Source of the DNA: CAVQLX01 sp963811605
Lineage (GTDB): Bacteria > Desulfobacterota > Binatia > DP-6
NCBI GenBank assembly: GCA_963811605.1
Contig: CAWESA010000024.1
Coordinates: 248,001-312,000 of the forward strand
DNA length: 64,000 bases
Direction of reading: 5' to 3'
The translations under genes and the position numbers were made by a program. Positions 7,431 to 17,066 of the stretch are shown piece by piece. The notes beneath the pieces were generated by a model. The model worked only from the letters and a program-made list of their open reading frames with translations. It made no database searches and was not told the origin of the DNA. How positions within the stretch are numbered: the stretch's first letter is position 1; every line of letters starts with the position of its first letter.

Positions 7431-8669
7431 TCAGCGCGGGTTGAGCGCCGGCAGCACCGGCGCGGTGATCGGATGTCGCCTGCGTTGCGCGCGCCGCACG
7501 CGGCGCAGCGCCACGGCGAGCGGCGCCCCGTGCCAGCGAGCGTCGCCGCGCAGGACGGCGTCCTCCAGCACGCGCACGTTGGAGCGGAGGTCGTCGTCCG
7601 GGTGGTGCGCGAGGAGGTCGTCCTCGATGGTCGCGGCGCGACCGTCGCAGCGGGTCAGGTCGAGCCAGGCGAGCAGGCCGTTGTACGCTCCGGGCGCATC
7701 GCCGGCTCGGCAGGCGCGCTCCAGGCGCGCGAAGCGATCGGCCTCGCCGCTCGGGCGTCGCGCACGCCATCGGAGCCAGCCCGCGGCCGCCACCGCGACG
7801 AGCACCATCGCCAGGGCCACCAGCCCGAGCCCCCGGCCACGCCGAACCACGGGCAGCCCGCCGATGCGCACGGTGACGGCGGGCAGCGAGGCGCTCTCCA
7901 GCCTGCCCTGCTCGAGGTTCCACCAGCGGATCGCCAGTGCGGGGACGACGGCACGGCCGGGACGCTCGCACACGTACGTGATCCGCTCGACGCGCTCGCC
8001 GGTGAAGTCGCCGCGCTCGACGCGGTCGCGCACCACGGGCGCAGCCGGGTAGGCGGCGAGCCCCTGGACCCGACCGAGCGGCAGCGGCGCGAACACCATG
8101 CCCGGAACGTCGGGCGCGGTGCGCGTGACCGTGCGCACGAAGGCGTCGCCGACGCGGGCATGGTCGCCCGGCCTGGGCTGCCACTGCTCGCGGACCGTGA
8201 GCTGGGAGGTGCTGACCAGACCCTTCCCGGCACCGGCCCCGGGCGGCAGCTTCGCCTCGAGGGCGAGCGGCTCGGTCGTCAGGCGATGCTCGACGGTCGC
8301 GCCGCCCGGCGACTCCGGGGCCGCGACGCGGACCGGAAACGCGGGGATCTGGAACTGGCCGGGACGGAGCGCCCAGAAGCCCAGCTCGCGACGCTGCTGG
8401 GTATATTGCGCGCCGGCGACCGTCTCGGTGCCGAGCACGGGAGGCTCCTGGATCTCCATCAGCACTGCACCGGGTATCTGGGGGACGTCGAACCCCGGTG
8501 CGCCGCCGAACATCGTGGACACGAGCAGGTCGACGACGATCGTAGCTCGCTGCCCCACCCAGACCGGAGTGGTGCTGCCGAGGTGCGTCCGGATGAGCGC
8601 GGGATCCGCGCCCGATGCGGGCCGTGCGACCACGAGCGCCGCCGCGAGTACGGCGAGGGCCTGCCTCAT
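7431..8669 (-). CDS. BatD-like oxygen-tolerance membrane protein
   Basis: 412 residues. A signal peptide (MRQALAVLAAALVVARPASG) is followed by an extracytoplasmic beta-rich region with VWVGQRATIVVDLLV and PGFDVPQIPGAVLMEIQEPP, characteristic of BatD. A C-terminal membrane anchor (GLGLVALAMVLVAVAAAGWL) precedes a cytoplasmic helical tail. The start shares an ATGA overlap with the TPR gene, making this the last gene of the Bat operon. In Bacteroides and related bacteria Bat proteins affect aerotolerance; the exact biochemical role is not established. Confidence 0.8.
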   Translation of the reverse strand: MRQALAVLAAALVVARPASGADPALIRTHLGSTTPVWVGQRATIVVDLLVSTMFGGAPGFDVPQIPGAVLMEIQEPPVLGTETVAGAQYTQQRRELGFWALRPGQFQIPAFPVRVAAPESPGGATVEHRLTTEPLALEAKLPPGAGAGKGLVSTSQLTVREQWQPRPGDHARVGDAFVRTVTRTAPDVPGMVFAPLPLGRVQGLAAYPAAPVVRDRVERGDFTGERVERITYVCERPGRAVVPALAIRWWNLEQGRLESASLPAVTVRIGGLPVVRRGRGLGLVALAMVLVAVAAAGWLRWRARRPSGEADRFARLERACRAGDAPGAYNGLLAWLDLTRCDGRAATIEDDLLAHHPDDDLRSNVRVLEDAVLRGDARWHGAPLAVALRRVRRAQRRRHPITAPVLPALNPR

Positions 8670-9310
8670 GGCGCCTCGCGCGGCTGGCGGCGGCTCAGCT
8701 GGTAGGCGAACTTCGCACGCAGGAAGTCGGCGGGCTTCGTCTGCACGCGGCGGAGCCAGAGCGCCTGCACGTCGGCGTCGTTCGGCGTGCTGCCCGTGGT
8801 CTCGACGCGCTTCGCGCCGGCCACCTTCGCGCGATCGTCGAAGGCGACCTCGTCGGGCTTCACCTGCTCCGTCCCCTCGCTGCCGTGCGACGGGGGGGCC
8901 AGCATCGCGAGCCGAGCCTGGGCGAGCGCCCGATTCTCCTTCGCCCTCGGCCAGTCGGGGCGAAGCTCCAGGGCGCGGTCGTAGCTCGCGACGGCGTCGG
9001 CGTACTTGCCCGCCATCACGAGCGCGTTGCCGCGATCGTACGCGGCCCGCGCCGAGTCGGGGCGGGCGAATGCCGCGGCGGCCTCCTTGAACCGGCCGGC
9101 CCGGTACCACGCGGCCCCCTGGCGCATGGGAGCCCTGAACCGCCGCGCCGCCTCCTCGTAGCGCCGTCGTCCCATCAGCCATGCGCCCTGCTGGTCCGGC
9201 GTCAGCCACATGCCCGCGAACGACCGTCCCGCCGCGGACCACGCCCACAGCAAGCCCAGCAGCGCCGTGACGACGATCCACGTCGCCGGCCGTCGCAGGA
9301 TCACCGCCAT
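8666..9310 (-). CDS. TPR-repeat membrane protein of the Bat operon (BatC/E-like)
   Basis: 214 residues: one N-terminal membrane segment (WIVVTALLGLLWAWSAAG), then tetratricopeptide-like helices (YEEAARRFRAPMRQGAAWY and YDRGNALVMAGKYADAVASY, the latter a clear TPR). The C-terminus is basic and polar. The ATG at 9310 overlaps the end of the BatAB gene by 10 bases; an ATG at 9322 is a possible alternative. In other Bat operons a TPR protein sits in this same position after BatB and is thought to scaffold the VWA proteins. Confidence 0.75.
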   Translation of the reverse strand: MAVILRRPATWIVVTALLGLLWAWSAAGRSFAGMWLTPDQQGAWLMGRRRYEEAARRFRAPMRQGAAWYRAGRFKEAAAAFARPDSARAAYDRGNALVMAGKYADAVASYDRALELRPDWPRAKENRALAQARLAMLAPPSHGSEGTEQVKPDEVAFDDRAKVAGAKRVETTGSTPNDADVQALWLRRVQTKPADFLRAKFAYQLSRRQPREAP

Positions 9311-11289
9311 TGCACCATCCATCCGGGCCGGAACCAGAGCAACGCCAGCGCCGCCCCCGGAAACACGAGCCACCAGCCGGCGTCCCGCCAGCGACGTCCG
9401 CCGGCGGCGCCCGACGTGACGACGCTCGTCTCGGCATGGCGCGCGAGCCAGCGCACGTCGTCGTCGTCGGGGGTGACCACGGTCACCGTCGCACCCAGGG
9501 CGCCGGCCTCGGCCTGGAGCGCGGCCCGGTCCAGCGCCGGAGCCGGCGGCCCGTCCGGCGGCGCCGGGGCGCCGGCGTCCGCCGCGACGCCGAGTATCTG
9601 GACCGGGGCCCCGCCCTGGCTCCGATGCGCCGACAGTCGCGGCCGCTCCGTCGTCGGGATCCCGTCCGTCACCAGCAGGATCGAGCCCGGTAGGCCGGAG
9701 CGCGCGATCTGCTCCTGCGCCAGCGCGAGCGCCTCGCCGGTCGCGTCGCCCTCCACCGGCATGACGTCCGGCGACAGCTCGGCGGCGGAGCGCTCGATCA
9801 GCGTCGTGTCACGGGTGAGCGGCATGACCAGGTGCGCGCTTCCGGCGTAGGCCACGAGTGCGGTGCGCGTGCCGCGCCGGAGCGCGAGCAGATCGCGGAT
9901 CTTCTGCGCCGCGCGCGCGAGCCGCGACGGCTGCACGTCCCGGGCCAGCATGGTCGGCGTGACCTCGAGCGCGATCACCAGCGCGGCCTCGTCCTCGCCG
10001 AACGGCGACGGCTCGAGCCGCCACGTCGGACCTGCGACGGCGACGGTCATGAGCACCCAGCCCGCCAGCAGCACGGGCGCCGGGTGGACGCGCGGCGTAT
10101 CGGCACCGCGCTGCAGGAGAGACGGCAGCAGGTGATCGGCGATGACGCCGCGCCACGCACGGGCCGGGTCCTGGCGGCGGCGGATGAGCCAGAAGAGGAG
10201 CACGGCCGGAACGAGGGTGAGGAGCCACCACGGGCGGAGGAAGTGGAAGTCGCCGAGTGCGGCGAGGGCCAGCGCCGCGGGCGCCGCCGCCTGCGCGGCG
10301 GGCACGCGACGTCCCGCCGCGAACGTCCGCGCCGCCCAGACGAGATGATACGCGAGCGACAGGAGCAGGCCGGCACCGAGCGGCCACCAGAAGAGATCGG
10401 TGCGCGGCCGGTGGCTCACGGTGTCGACCTCGCGCGTCCGCAGCGCGTCGAGCCGGGCATAGATGGCGGCCAGGGCCGTACGATCGTCGGCGCGCGAGTA
10501 CTCGCCGCCGGTCATGGTCGCGACCGCCTGCAACGTCTCCTCGTCGAGCTTCTCCTCCCCCGCCGCCGCCGGATCGCCGACGGCGACCGTGTGGATCGTG
10601 ATCTTCCGCTCGTGCGCGATCTCGGCGGCCCGCGCCGGGGGCACGTCGCTGCCGGTGTCGTTGCCGTCGGTGAGCGCGATGAGCACGCGGTCGCGGACGC
10701 CTGGATCGTGCTCGAACACCGTGAGCGCGAGCCCGATGGCGTCACCCAGGGCGGTCTTCGGGCCGGCCATGCGCACCTGCGCCTCGTCGAGGAGCGCGCG
10801 CAGCGCGTCCAGGTCCTCGGTGAAGGGCGCCTGCACGAACGCCGCCGAGCCGAAGAAGATGAGGCCGACCCGGTCGCCCTTGCGGCGCGCCAGGAAGTCG
10901 TCCAGCACCTGCTTCACGGCGGTCAGCCGGTCGACCTGCGCGCCGGAGGCATCGGTGAAGTCCCTCGTCTCCATCGAGCCGGAGAGATCCACGGCGAGCA
11001 GCAGGTCGCGCGTCGGAACGGTCTTCGTGATCGGCTGCTCGAGGCGTTGCGGGCGCGCGAGCGCGAGCACCATGCAGGTCCAGACGAGCCAGAGCACCAG
11101 CTGCTGGAGCGGCGGGGGATGCGCCACCACGGCGCCGCGCGCGGGCTGGCGGCCGGTGAGGGCCGCCAGTCGGTCGAGAAACGGCACCACGACGGCGGTG
11201 CGCGACTGCCGGTACGCCGGCAGCACGGCCCGCAGCAGCAGGGGGAGCGGCAACAGCGCGAGCAGCCACGGGTGCGCCAGGGTCAGCAT
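9301..11289 (-). CDS. BatA-BatB fusion, two VWA domains in one membrane protein
   Basis: This 662-residue ORF holds two von Willebrand A domain proteins usually encoded separately. The first half (about 1-330) starts MLTLAHPWLLALLPLPLLL, has the MIDAS motif DLSGSM and the second metal-site segment ALTDGNDTGSD, and ends in a membrane helix. The second half starts at FLRPWWLLTLVPAVLLFWLI, the normal N-terminus of BatB, and has a VWA domain in which the first MIDAS motif is degenerate (ALEVTPTM) while LLVTDGIPT remains. No start codon or stop separates the halves. It sits between DUF4381 and TPR genes in standard Bat order. Confidence 0.82.
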   Translation of the reverse strand: MLTLAHPWLLALLPLPLLLRAVLPAYRQSRTAVVVPFLDRLAALTGRQPARGAVVAHPPPLQQLVLWLVWTCMVLALARPQRLEQPITKTVPTRDLLLAVDLSGSMETRDFTDASGAQVDRLTAVKQVLDDFLARRKGDRVGLIFFGSAAFVQAPFTEDLDALRALLDEAQVRMAGPKTALGDAIGLALTVFEHDPGVRDRVLIALTDGNDTGSDVPPARAAEIAHERKITIHTVAVGDPAAAGEEKLDEETLQAVATMTGGEYSRADDRTALAAIYARLDALRTREVDTVSHRPRTDLFWWPLGAGLLLSLAYHLVWAARTFAAGRRVPAAQAAAPAALALAALGDFHFLRPWWLLTLVPAVLLFWLIRRRQDPARAWRGVIADHLLPSLLQRGADTPRVHPAPVLLAGWVLMTVAVAGPTWRLEPSPFGEDEAALVIALEVTPTMLARDVQPSRLARAAQKIRDLLALRRGTRTALVAYAGSAHLVMPLTRDTTLIERSAAELSPDVMPVEGDATGEALALAQEQIARSGLPGSILLVTDGIPTTERPRLSAHRSQGGAPVQILGVAADAGAPAPPDGPPAPALDRAALQAEAGALGATVTVVTPDDDDVRWLARHAETSVVTSGAAGGRRWRDAGWWLVFPGAALALLWFRPGWMVQWR

Positions 11290-11291
11290 GG

Positions 11292-11792
11292 TCAGGCCCC
11301 GAGCGACGGGTCGTGCGTCCCGATCCAGGTCCGTACGACCCGGAAGAGCTCGGCCCTGTCGCCCGCGTCCATGCGTGCCGCGCGCGGGTCGTAGGCCAGG
11401 TCGGCGAGCGCCTCGCCGCCGCCGCTCGTGAACGCGGTCGTGCGGCCGGTGCGATCGAGAAAGGCGAGCCAGGCGGCGCCGCTGAGCGACGCCACCCGGT
11501 CGCGACGGAACGCCGCCAGAGCGGTGCGCTTCACCAGCGCGGGAATCTCCTGCACCGCCGCCTCGCGCTCTCCCTCGTCCGGGCCGCGCGCCTCCAGCGC
11601 TCGCAGCTCGGCCAGAGCGGCGCGGCGGTAGGCGGCCTCCAGCCACGCGCACCAGGCCGACCAGGCGGCGCGCACGCCGAGCAGGAGGGCCAGCGCACCC
11701 ACGACCCACCAGCCGGGGGCGGGTGGCCACCAGGGGACGGGCAGCGGCGCGACGATCTCGTGCAGCCGATCGAGGCTACCCGCGGACGTCAC
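11292..11792 (-). CDS. DUF4381 family membrane protein of the Bat operon
   Basis: 166 residues. The motif DRLHEIVAPLPVPWWPPAPG at the N-terminus is followed by one membrane helix (WWVVGALALLLGVRAAW) and a cytoplasmic helical domain, the standard DUF4381 layout found in MoxR/DUF58/VWA operons. The GTG at 11792 makes a GTGA overlap with the TrmO stop. The same frame remains open upstream through the TrmO gene into DUF58, which would suggest a fused 630-residue protein, but the middle of that frame is a shadow of TrmO. Confidence 0.8.
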   Translation of the reverse strand: MTSAGSLDRLHEIVAPLPVPWWPPAPGWWVVGALALLLGVRAAWSAWCAWLEAAYRRAALAELRALEARGPDEGEREAAVQEIPALVKRTALAAFRRDRVASLSGAAWLAFLDRTGRTTAFTSGGGEALADLAYDPRAARMDAGDRAELFRVVRTWIGTHDPSLGA

Positions 11793-12259
11793 GGCGTGGA
11801 CCAGTAGCGCTCCATCAGCTCGGTCGACCAGGACGGCTGGCGCACCGGCTCGCGCGGCAGGAACTCGCGCAGCACCGGCTTGATGTCGAGCACCGGCGTG
11901 CCGTCGATCGCGTCCAGCTCGGCCACGTGCAGGCGACGGTCGCCGGTCCCGACGATGCGCACGATGGTGCTGCCGATGCGGTTGGGACGGTTCTTGCCCC
12001 GCTGGGCGAAGATGCCGACGCGCGGCCACGCCGGGTTGCTTCGCGGGTGCCGGGCGTCGGTCACGATCCGGTCGGGGGTAACGCGGTCGAACACGTACAG
12101 GACCTCCGCGTGCGAGAACTCCTCCAGACCGGTCAGGCTCTCCGCCGCGAAGCCCTCGGCGAGCTCGATGCTGGCGGTCGTCGCCCCCCAGTTGTCGTCC
12201 TCGGGCGATCGTCGCGCTGCGCGGACGATGCCGATCGGCTCCATGGTGAATGTCGTCAT
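11789..12259 (-). CDS. trmO: TrmO/TsaA-like tRNA methyltransferase
   Basis: 156 residues of the TsaA-like beta-barrel family (TrmO, formerly YaeB), which methylates N6-threonylcarbamoyladenosine at position 37 of tRNA using S-adenosylmethionine. Family features seen are the start MEPIGIVRAARRSP, the central VGIFAQRGKNRPNRIGSTIV motif (normally FA..S..RPNPIG) and the DGTPVLDIKPVL segment. Both ends overlap neighbours: ATGA with DUF58 upstream and GTGA with DUF4381 downstream. It is thus embedded in the Bat operon. The RPNR variant of the normally RPNP motif leaves some doubt about the exact substrate. Confidence 0.8.
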   Translation of the reverse strand: MTTFTMEPIGIVRAARRSPEDDNWGATTASIELAEGFAAESLTGLEEFSHAEVLYVFDRVTPDRIVTDARHPRSNPAWPRVGIFAQRGKNRPNRIGSTIVRIVGTGDRRLHVAELDAIDGTPVLDIKPVLREFLPREPVRQPSWSTELMERYWSTP

Positions 12260-13180
12260 GCTCTCCTCTGGCGACGTCCGGGCATCGCGCGCAGCTGCCC
12301 GGCACGTCGCGCACGGTATCGAGCGGCAGCACGGGAACCTGCCGGCGTCGTGACAGCTCGGTGATCCGCTCGAGGCGCTGCGCGAACTCCCTCTGGTAGC
12401 GCCCGCGGAGGGACGACCGGGAGGTGTCCACCTCGAGCTGCAAATCGCCTTGCCCCATGACGAGCCGTCCGGCGTCGGGCAGCGCAGCCTCGAGCGGATC
12501 GTACACGAATACCACCAGCACGTCGTTGTGCGCGCTCAGACGGGTCACCAGCTCGACGGTCCGGGAGCCGGCGCCGCCGACGTCGCCGATCAGACACACC
12601 AGCCAGTCGTGCGCCGCCGTGTCCACGGCCCGTTCGAGCACCCGGTCGAGCATGCCGGGGTTGCCGGGGCGTTCCCCGTCGACGCGCAGCGCGCGGTTCT
12701 TCTGCACGATCGTTCCGAGGATGCGCATCACCTGCGGGCCGCTGCGGCGGGCCGCGATCTCGACCACGTCGTCGTCGTCGAACACCAGGGCGCCGACCCG
12801 GTCGCGGCTCTCGAGGACCCGCCAGGCCGCGAGCGCCGCCGCCTCGGCCGCCACCACCGACTCCATCGCACGCTGGCTGCCGAAGAACATGCCGAGGCGC
12901 TGGTCGACGACGAGCAGCACCGGACGGTCGCGCTCCTCGGTGTAGACGCGAACGTGTGGCTTCCTCGTGCGTGCCGTCACGTTCCAGTCCATCGAGCGGA
13001 TGTCGTCGCCGGGCTGGTAGGCGCGTGTCTCCTCGAAGTCGAGACCGCGGCCGCGCAGACGCGAGGCGCGCTTCCCGGCCAGCAACGAGTGCACCGGCTG
13101 CCGCGGCAGGAACGAGAAGCCGCGCGAGCGGTGCTGGAGCCGGACCAGGTCGTCGAGCGCGACGTGGACGCCCGGCTCGC

Positions 13181-13184
<4 letters not shown>
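12256..13184 (-). CDS. DUF58 family protein of the MoxR/Bat operon (C-terminal frameshift)
   Basis: About 300 residues of a DUF58 protein, the MoxR-associated VWA-like family. The hallmark GRGLDFEETRAYQPGDDIRS is followed by MDWNVTARTRKPHV and a degenerate VWA core. Near the end the reading frame slips by one base around 12290: the family C-terminus QLRAMPGRRQRRA is in the next frame and its TGA gives an ATGA overlap with TrmO. Without the shift the frame continues through TrmO to DUF4381. The GTG start at 13184 overlaps the MoxR stop (GTGA). Likely an assembly error or a very recent mutation. Confidence 0.78.
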
Positions 13185-14158
<974 letters not shown>

Positions 14159-14169
14159 GGACGCCCTTC

Positions 14170-14442
14170 CTAGTCGACGCGTGCGGCGGATGACAACGCC
14201 CCGAGGCGGGGAAACCGCCGATGGCGGAACCACCAGACGCCGAGCATGTCGAGCACCGGGCGCCACAGGAAGACACGCAGGCCGTACTTCGCGTTGCCTC
14301 GCAGGCGGGGACGGTGGTGGCGGACGGGATGCTGCACGACGCGGAACCCTGCGGCGACGGCCAGCGCCGGGATGAAGGAGGAGAGGGTGCGGATCGGGAT
14401 GAACGCCTCGATCACTCGCCGCATGACGCGCGGGGCTGCCAT
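14170..14442 (-). pseudogene. C-terminal remnant of a GT2 (dolichol-phosphate-mannose-synthase-like) glycosyltransferase
   Basis: A 90-residue frame matches only the C-terminal part of GtrB/DPM1-type glycosyltransferases. VIEAFIPIRTLSSFIPALAVA and FRVVQHPVRHHRPRLRG correspond to the usual membrane-proximal region, followed by KYGLRVFLWRPVLDMLGVWW. The nucleotide-sugar-binding N-terminal domain with its DxD motif is missing, and the DNA upstream switches to an unrelated gene fragment on the other strand near 14450. It is therefore a truncated pseudogene. Confidence 0.65.
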
Positions 14443-14454
14443 GGTTCGGCGCCC

Positions 14455-14990
14455 ATCTGTCCACCTGGAAGGATCTGCCGCTCCCGAGCATCGTCACCGC
14501 GGTCGCGCTGACGCTCGCGCTCTGGGGCGCCGGGAGCGTGGTCGTGGGCAGGCGGCCGGCGCCCCACCCGCCATGTGCGCGGCGCTGTTCGCGCCGTGTC
14601 TCGCGCTGGCGCTCGCCCGCTCGAGTCGTACACCGAGCACCGCTCGTCGCGCTCGTTCGCGGCCTTCATTCCGCCCGCCGCGCCGGTCATCGCGTTCGAC
14701 ACGTTCCGCACCGCGCTTCCCTTCTACCTCCGCCGCCCGGTGCCGCTGCTCAGCCGCACCGGCGCCGCGCTGACCATCAGCTACGTCGTCAACCAGCGCG
14801 CGCGCTCGAGGGGCCGACCCTGACCGCGCCGAGCCTGGTGCGCCCGATCCTGGACCGCGCGCCCCGCACCTACGTGCCCACCAGCACGGCCAACGTCGCC
14901 AAGCTGCGCCGCATGGGCCGCGAGCCGCCGCTCGCCAGGCTCTACGCCGACGCCGCAGCGTCCTGTTTCTCAGCGAGCGCGCGACCGATC
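14455..14990 (+). pseudogene. Decayed C-terminal remnant of a GT39/ArnT-like membrane glycosyltransferase
   Basis: Fragments of one protein occur in successive frames: a membrane helix (SIVTAVALTLALWGAGSVVV), a second hydrophobic stretch (MCAALFAPCLALALA), then SFAAFIPPAAPVIAFDTFRT with LPFYLRRPVPLLSRTG, and finally RTYVPTSTANVAKLRRMG. These match in order the last membrane segment and C-terminal soluble domain of ArnT-type undecaprenyl-sugar glycosyltransferases. At least three frameshifts are needed to join them and the N-terminal catalytic loop is absent. Convergent with the GT2 remnant, it suggests loss of a surface-glycan modification pair. Confidence 0.6.
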
Positions 14991-15014
14991 TGCAGTCCCG
15001 GCAGCGCGACCCGC

Positions 15015-15441
15015 TCACTTGCCGCTCGGGGGACTCTGGAGCGACTCCATGACCTTGTCGAGGTTGAAGCTGGCCGGCTTCTGCCGGATCGGAAACTCTT
15101 TGAAGCTCTGGAGCCACCGCCCGACGATCGCCTGCGAAGGTACGATCAGGAACATGCGCTCCGCCATCCACCCGTAGTATTCTAGCGACTCCGGCCCGCG
15201 CTCGAACGGGTCGGCCCGGATATTGTAGATCGTCGGCCCGCAGATTGGTGAATTCCCTCTTCCAGACGTCGATACCGGTGTGCTCCTGCTCCTTGCAGGC
15301 GACCTTCCACTGGTTGACCCGGATGGCCAGCAGATCTCCGTCGTCGCTCCGGTAGAGGAACTCCTTGCGCGGCGCTTCTGCCTCGCCCTTCAAGAACGGC
15401 AGGAGGTTGTAGCCGTCGAGGCGCTCCCCTCTCTCGACCGT
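15015..15441 (-). pseudogene. C-terminal arylsulfatase fragment (partial tandem copy)
   Basis: Starts right after the stop of the intact sulfatase with LDGYNLLPFLKGEAEAP, equivalent to LDGYNFMPYFQGSVPAG of that gene. It continues FLYRSDDGDLLAIRVNQWKV, breaks frame near 15240, and resumes with PTIYNIRADPFERGPES through VMESLQSPPSGK to a stop at 15015. Only the last quarter of a sulfatase is present and the catalytic domain is missing. It is a diverged paralogue, not a recent duplicate, so a second sulfatase gene was probably deleted by recombination with its neighbour. Confidence 0.75.
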
Positions 15442-17049
15442 CTAGTTGCCCGGTCGGCTGAGGGACTCGACTTCCCTCAGCCGTTTCATCGCCTCGGCCT
15501 GCTTGATCGTGCCGTAGTTGATGTCGCCGGCGTTGAGCGAGCTGCCGAGCTGGTACGGGAACCTGTCAAAGTCGGCGAAGAACTCCTTGATCTTCCCCTG
15601 GATCGGCACCAGCAGCCAGATGTTCTGGGCGAGGAATTTCATCCCCTCGCCACCTTCCTCGAGGCCGCGCTCGTACGGATCCATGCGGAGGTTGGTGATG
15701 AGCGCCCAGGCGGGCACCTCCCGCACGGCGGTCGCGATGTTGCCTCCCTTGGTGATGGCGAAGCTCAGCTTCCAGTCGGTCCACCGGATTGCGTTCAGGT
15801 TCCCGCCCTGGTCGAAGTAGTAGATGGCATCGCGTGGACCCGCCGGTACGCTGCCCTGGAAGTATGGCATGAAGTTGTAGCCGTCGAGGTGCACCTTGAA
15901 CTGCTTGCCGTTGGTCGAGAACCCCTTCGCCATCTTCTCCCTGATGTCGGGCACGCCGGCAGCCGCGGACAGCGTGGGGAACCAGTCGATCAACGAGATG
16001 ATCTCGTTCGAGACCGTGCCGGGTTTGATCACGCCGGGCCAGCGCACCATCATCGGAATGCGGAAGCCGCCTTCCCACGTGGTCCCCTTCTCGCCGTGGA
16101 ACGGCGTCATGGCCCCGTCCGGCCACAGCGCGATCTCCGCCCCGTTGTCGGTGGTGTAGAGGACGATCGTGTTGTCGGCGATCCCGAGATCGTCGAGCTG
16201 CTTGAGCAGCTCGCCGACCATGGCGTCGTGCTCGACCATGCCGTCGGCATGGATCCCCTTCCCCGTCTTGCCAAGCGACTCCGGCTTGAGATGGGTGAAG
16301 ACGTGCATACGCGTCGAGTTGAACCAGACGAAGAACGGCTTGTCGGCCTTGTGCTGCCGGTCGATGAAATCCTTCGCCGCACCGAGGAATTCCTCGTCGA
16401 CGGTCGGCATGCGCTGCGTGGTGAGCGGACCCGTGTCCTCGGTCTTGCCGTCGGCGTAGCTGTGGATGACACCGCGCGGGCCGTACTTCTTCTTGAACTC
16501 CGGATCCTTCGGATAGAAGTATCCTTCGGGCTCCTCCTCCGCGTTCAGGTGGTAGAGGTTGCCGAAGAACTCGTCGAAGCCGTGCCTGGTGGGCAGGTGC
16601 TTGTCCTGGTCGCCGAGATGGTTCTTGCCGAACTGCCCGGTCGCATAGCCCTGGCCCTTCAGCACGTCGGCGATGGTCGGCATCCAGTCCTCGATTCCGT
16701 GCGGGTCGCCGGGCATGCCGATGGTGAGCAGACCGGTGCGGAACGGCTCCTCGCCGAGGATGAAGGATGCGCGCCCCGCCGTGCAGCTCTGCTGGCCGTA
16801 GGAATCGGTGAAGATGGCGCCCTCCTTGGCGATGCGGTCGATGTTCGGCGTCTGGTAGCCCATCAGGCCCATCGAGTAGGCGCTGATCTGCGGGATGCCG
16901 ATGTCGTCGCCGAAGATGACGAGGATGTTGGGTTTCTTGCCCGCCGCGCCGCCCGTTGGCGCGCTGGTCTGCGCGCGCGACGACACCGCCATCGCGAGAG
17001 CGATGGTCGCCATGCATGCGATCGTGGAGAACCGTGACACGCGCCTCAT
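15442..17049 (-). CDS. Secreted arylsulfatase
   Basis: 535 residues. An N-terminal signal peptide (FSTIACMATIALAMAVSSRA) is followed by the sulfatase metal-site segment NILVIFGDDIGIPQISAYSM. The modification motif is C89-T-A-G-R93 (YGQQSCTAGRASF), where cysteine would be oxidised to formylglycine; it is the CxAxR form rather than the common CxPxR. Further active-site segments are GQFGKNHLGD, HVFTHLKPES and YTTDNGAEIALWP. Substrate specificity cannot be read from sequence. It lies 17 bases after the HAD phosphatase, with a lipoprotein upstream on the other strand. No formylglycine-generating enzyme is in the window. Confidence 0.88.
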   Translation of the reverse strand: MRRVSRFSTIACMATIALAMAVSSRAQTSAPTGGAAGKKPNILVIFGDDIGIPQISAYSMGLMGYQTPNIDRIAKEGAIFTDSYGQQSCTAGRASFILGEEPFRTGLLTIGMPGDPHGIEDWMPTIADVLKGQGYATGQFGKNHLGDQDKHLPTRHGFDEFFGNLYHLNAEEEPEGYFYPKDPEFKKKYGPRGVIHSYADGKTEDTGPLTTQRMPTVDEEFLGAAKDFIDRQHKADKPFFVWFNSTRMHVFTHLKPESLGKTGKGIHADGMVEHDAMVGELLKQLDDLGIADNTIVLYTTDNGAEIALWPDGAMTPFHGEKGTTWEGGFRIPMMVRWPGVIKPGTVSNEIISLIDWFPTLSAAAGVPDIREKMAKGFSTNGKQFKVHLDGYNFMPYFQGSVPAGPRDAIYYFDQGGNLNAIRWTDWKLSFAITKGGNIATAVREVPAWALITNLRMDPYERGLEEGGEGMKFLAQNIWLLVPIQGKIKEFFADFDRFPYQLGSSLNAGDINYGTIKQAEAMKRLREVESLSRPGN

Positions 17050-17066
17050 GATCGTCTCCTCTCCCG

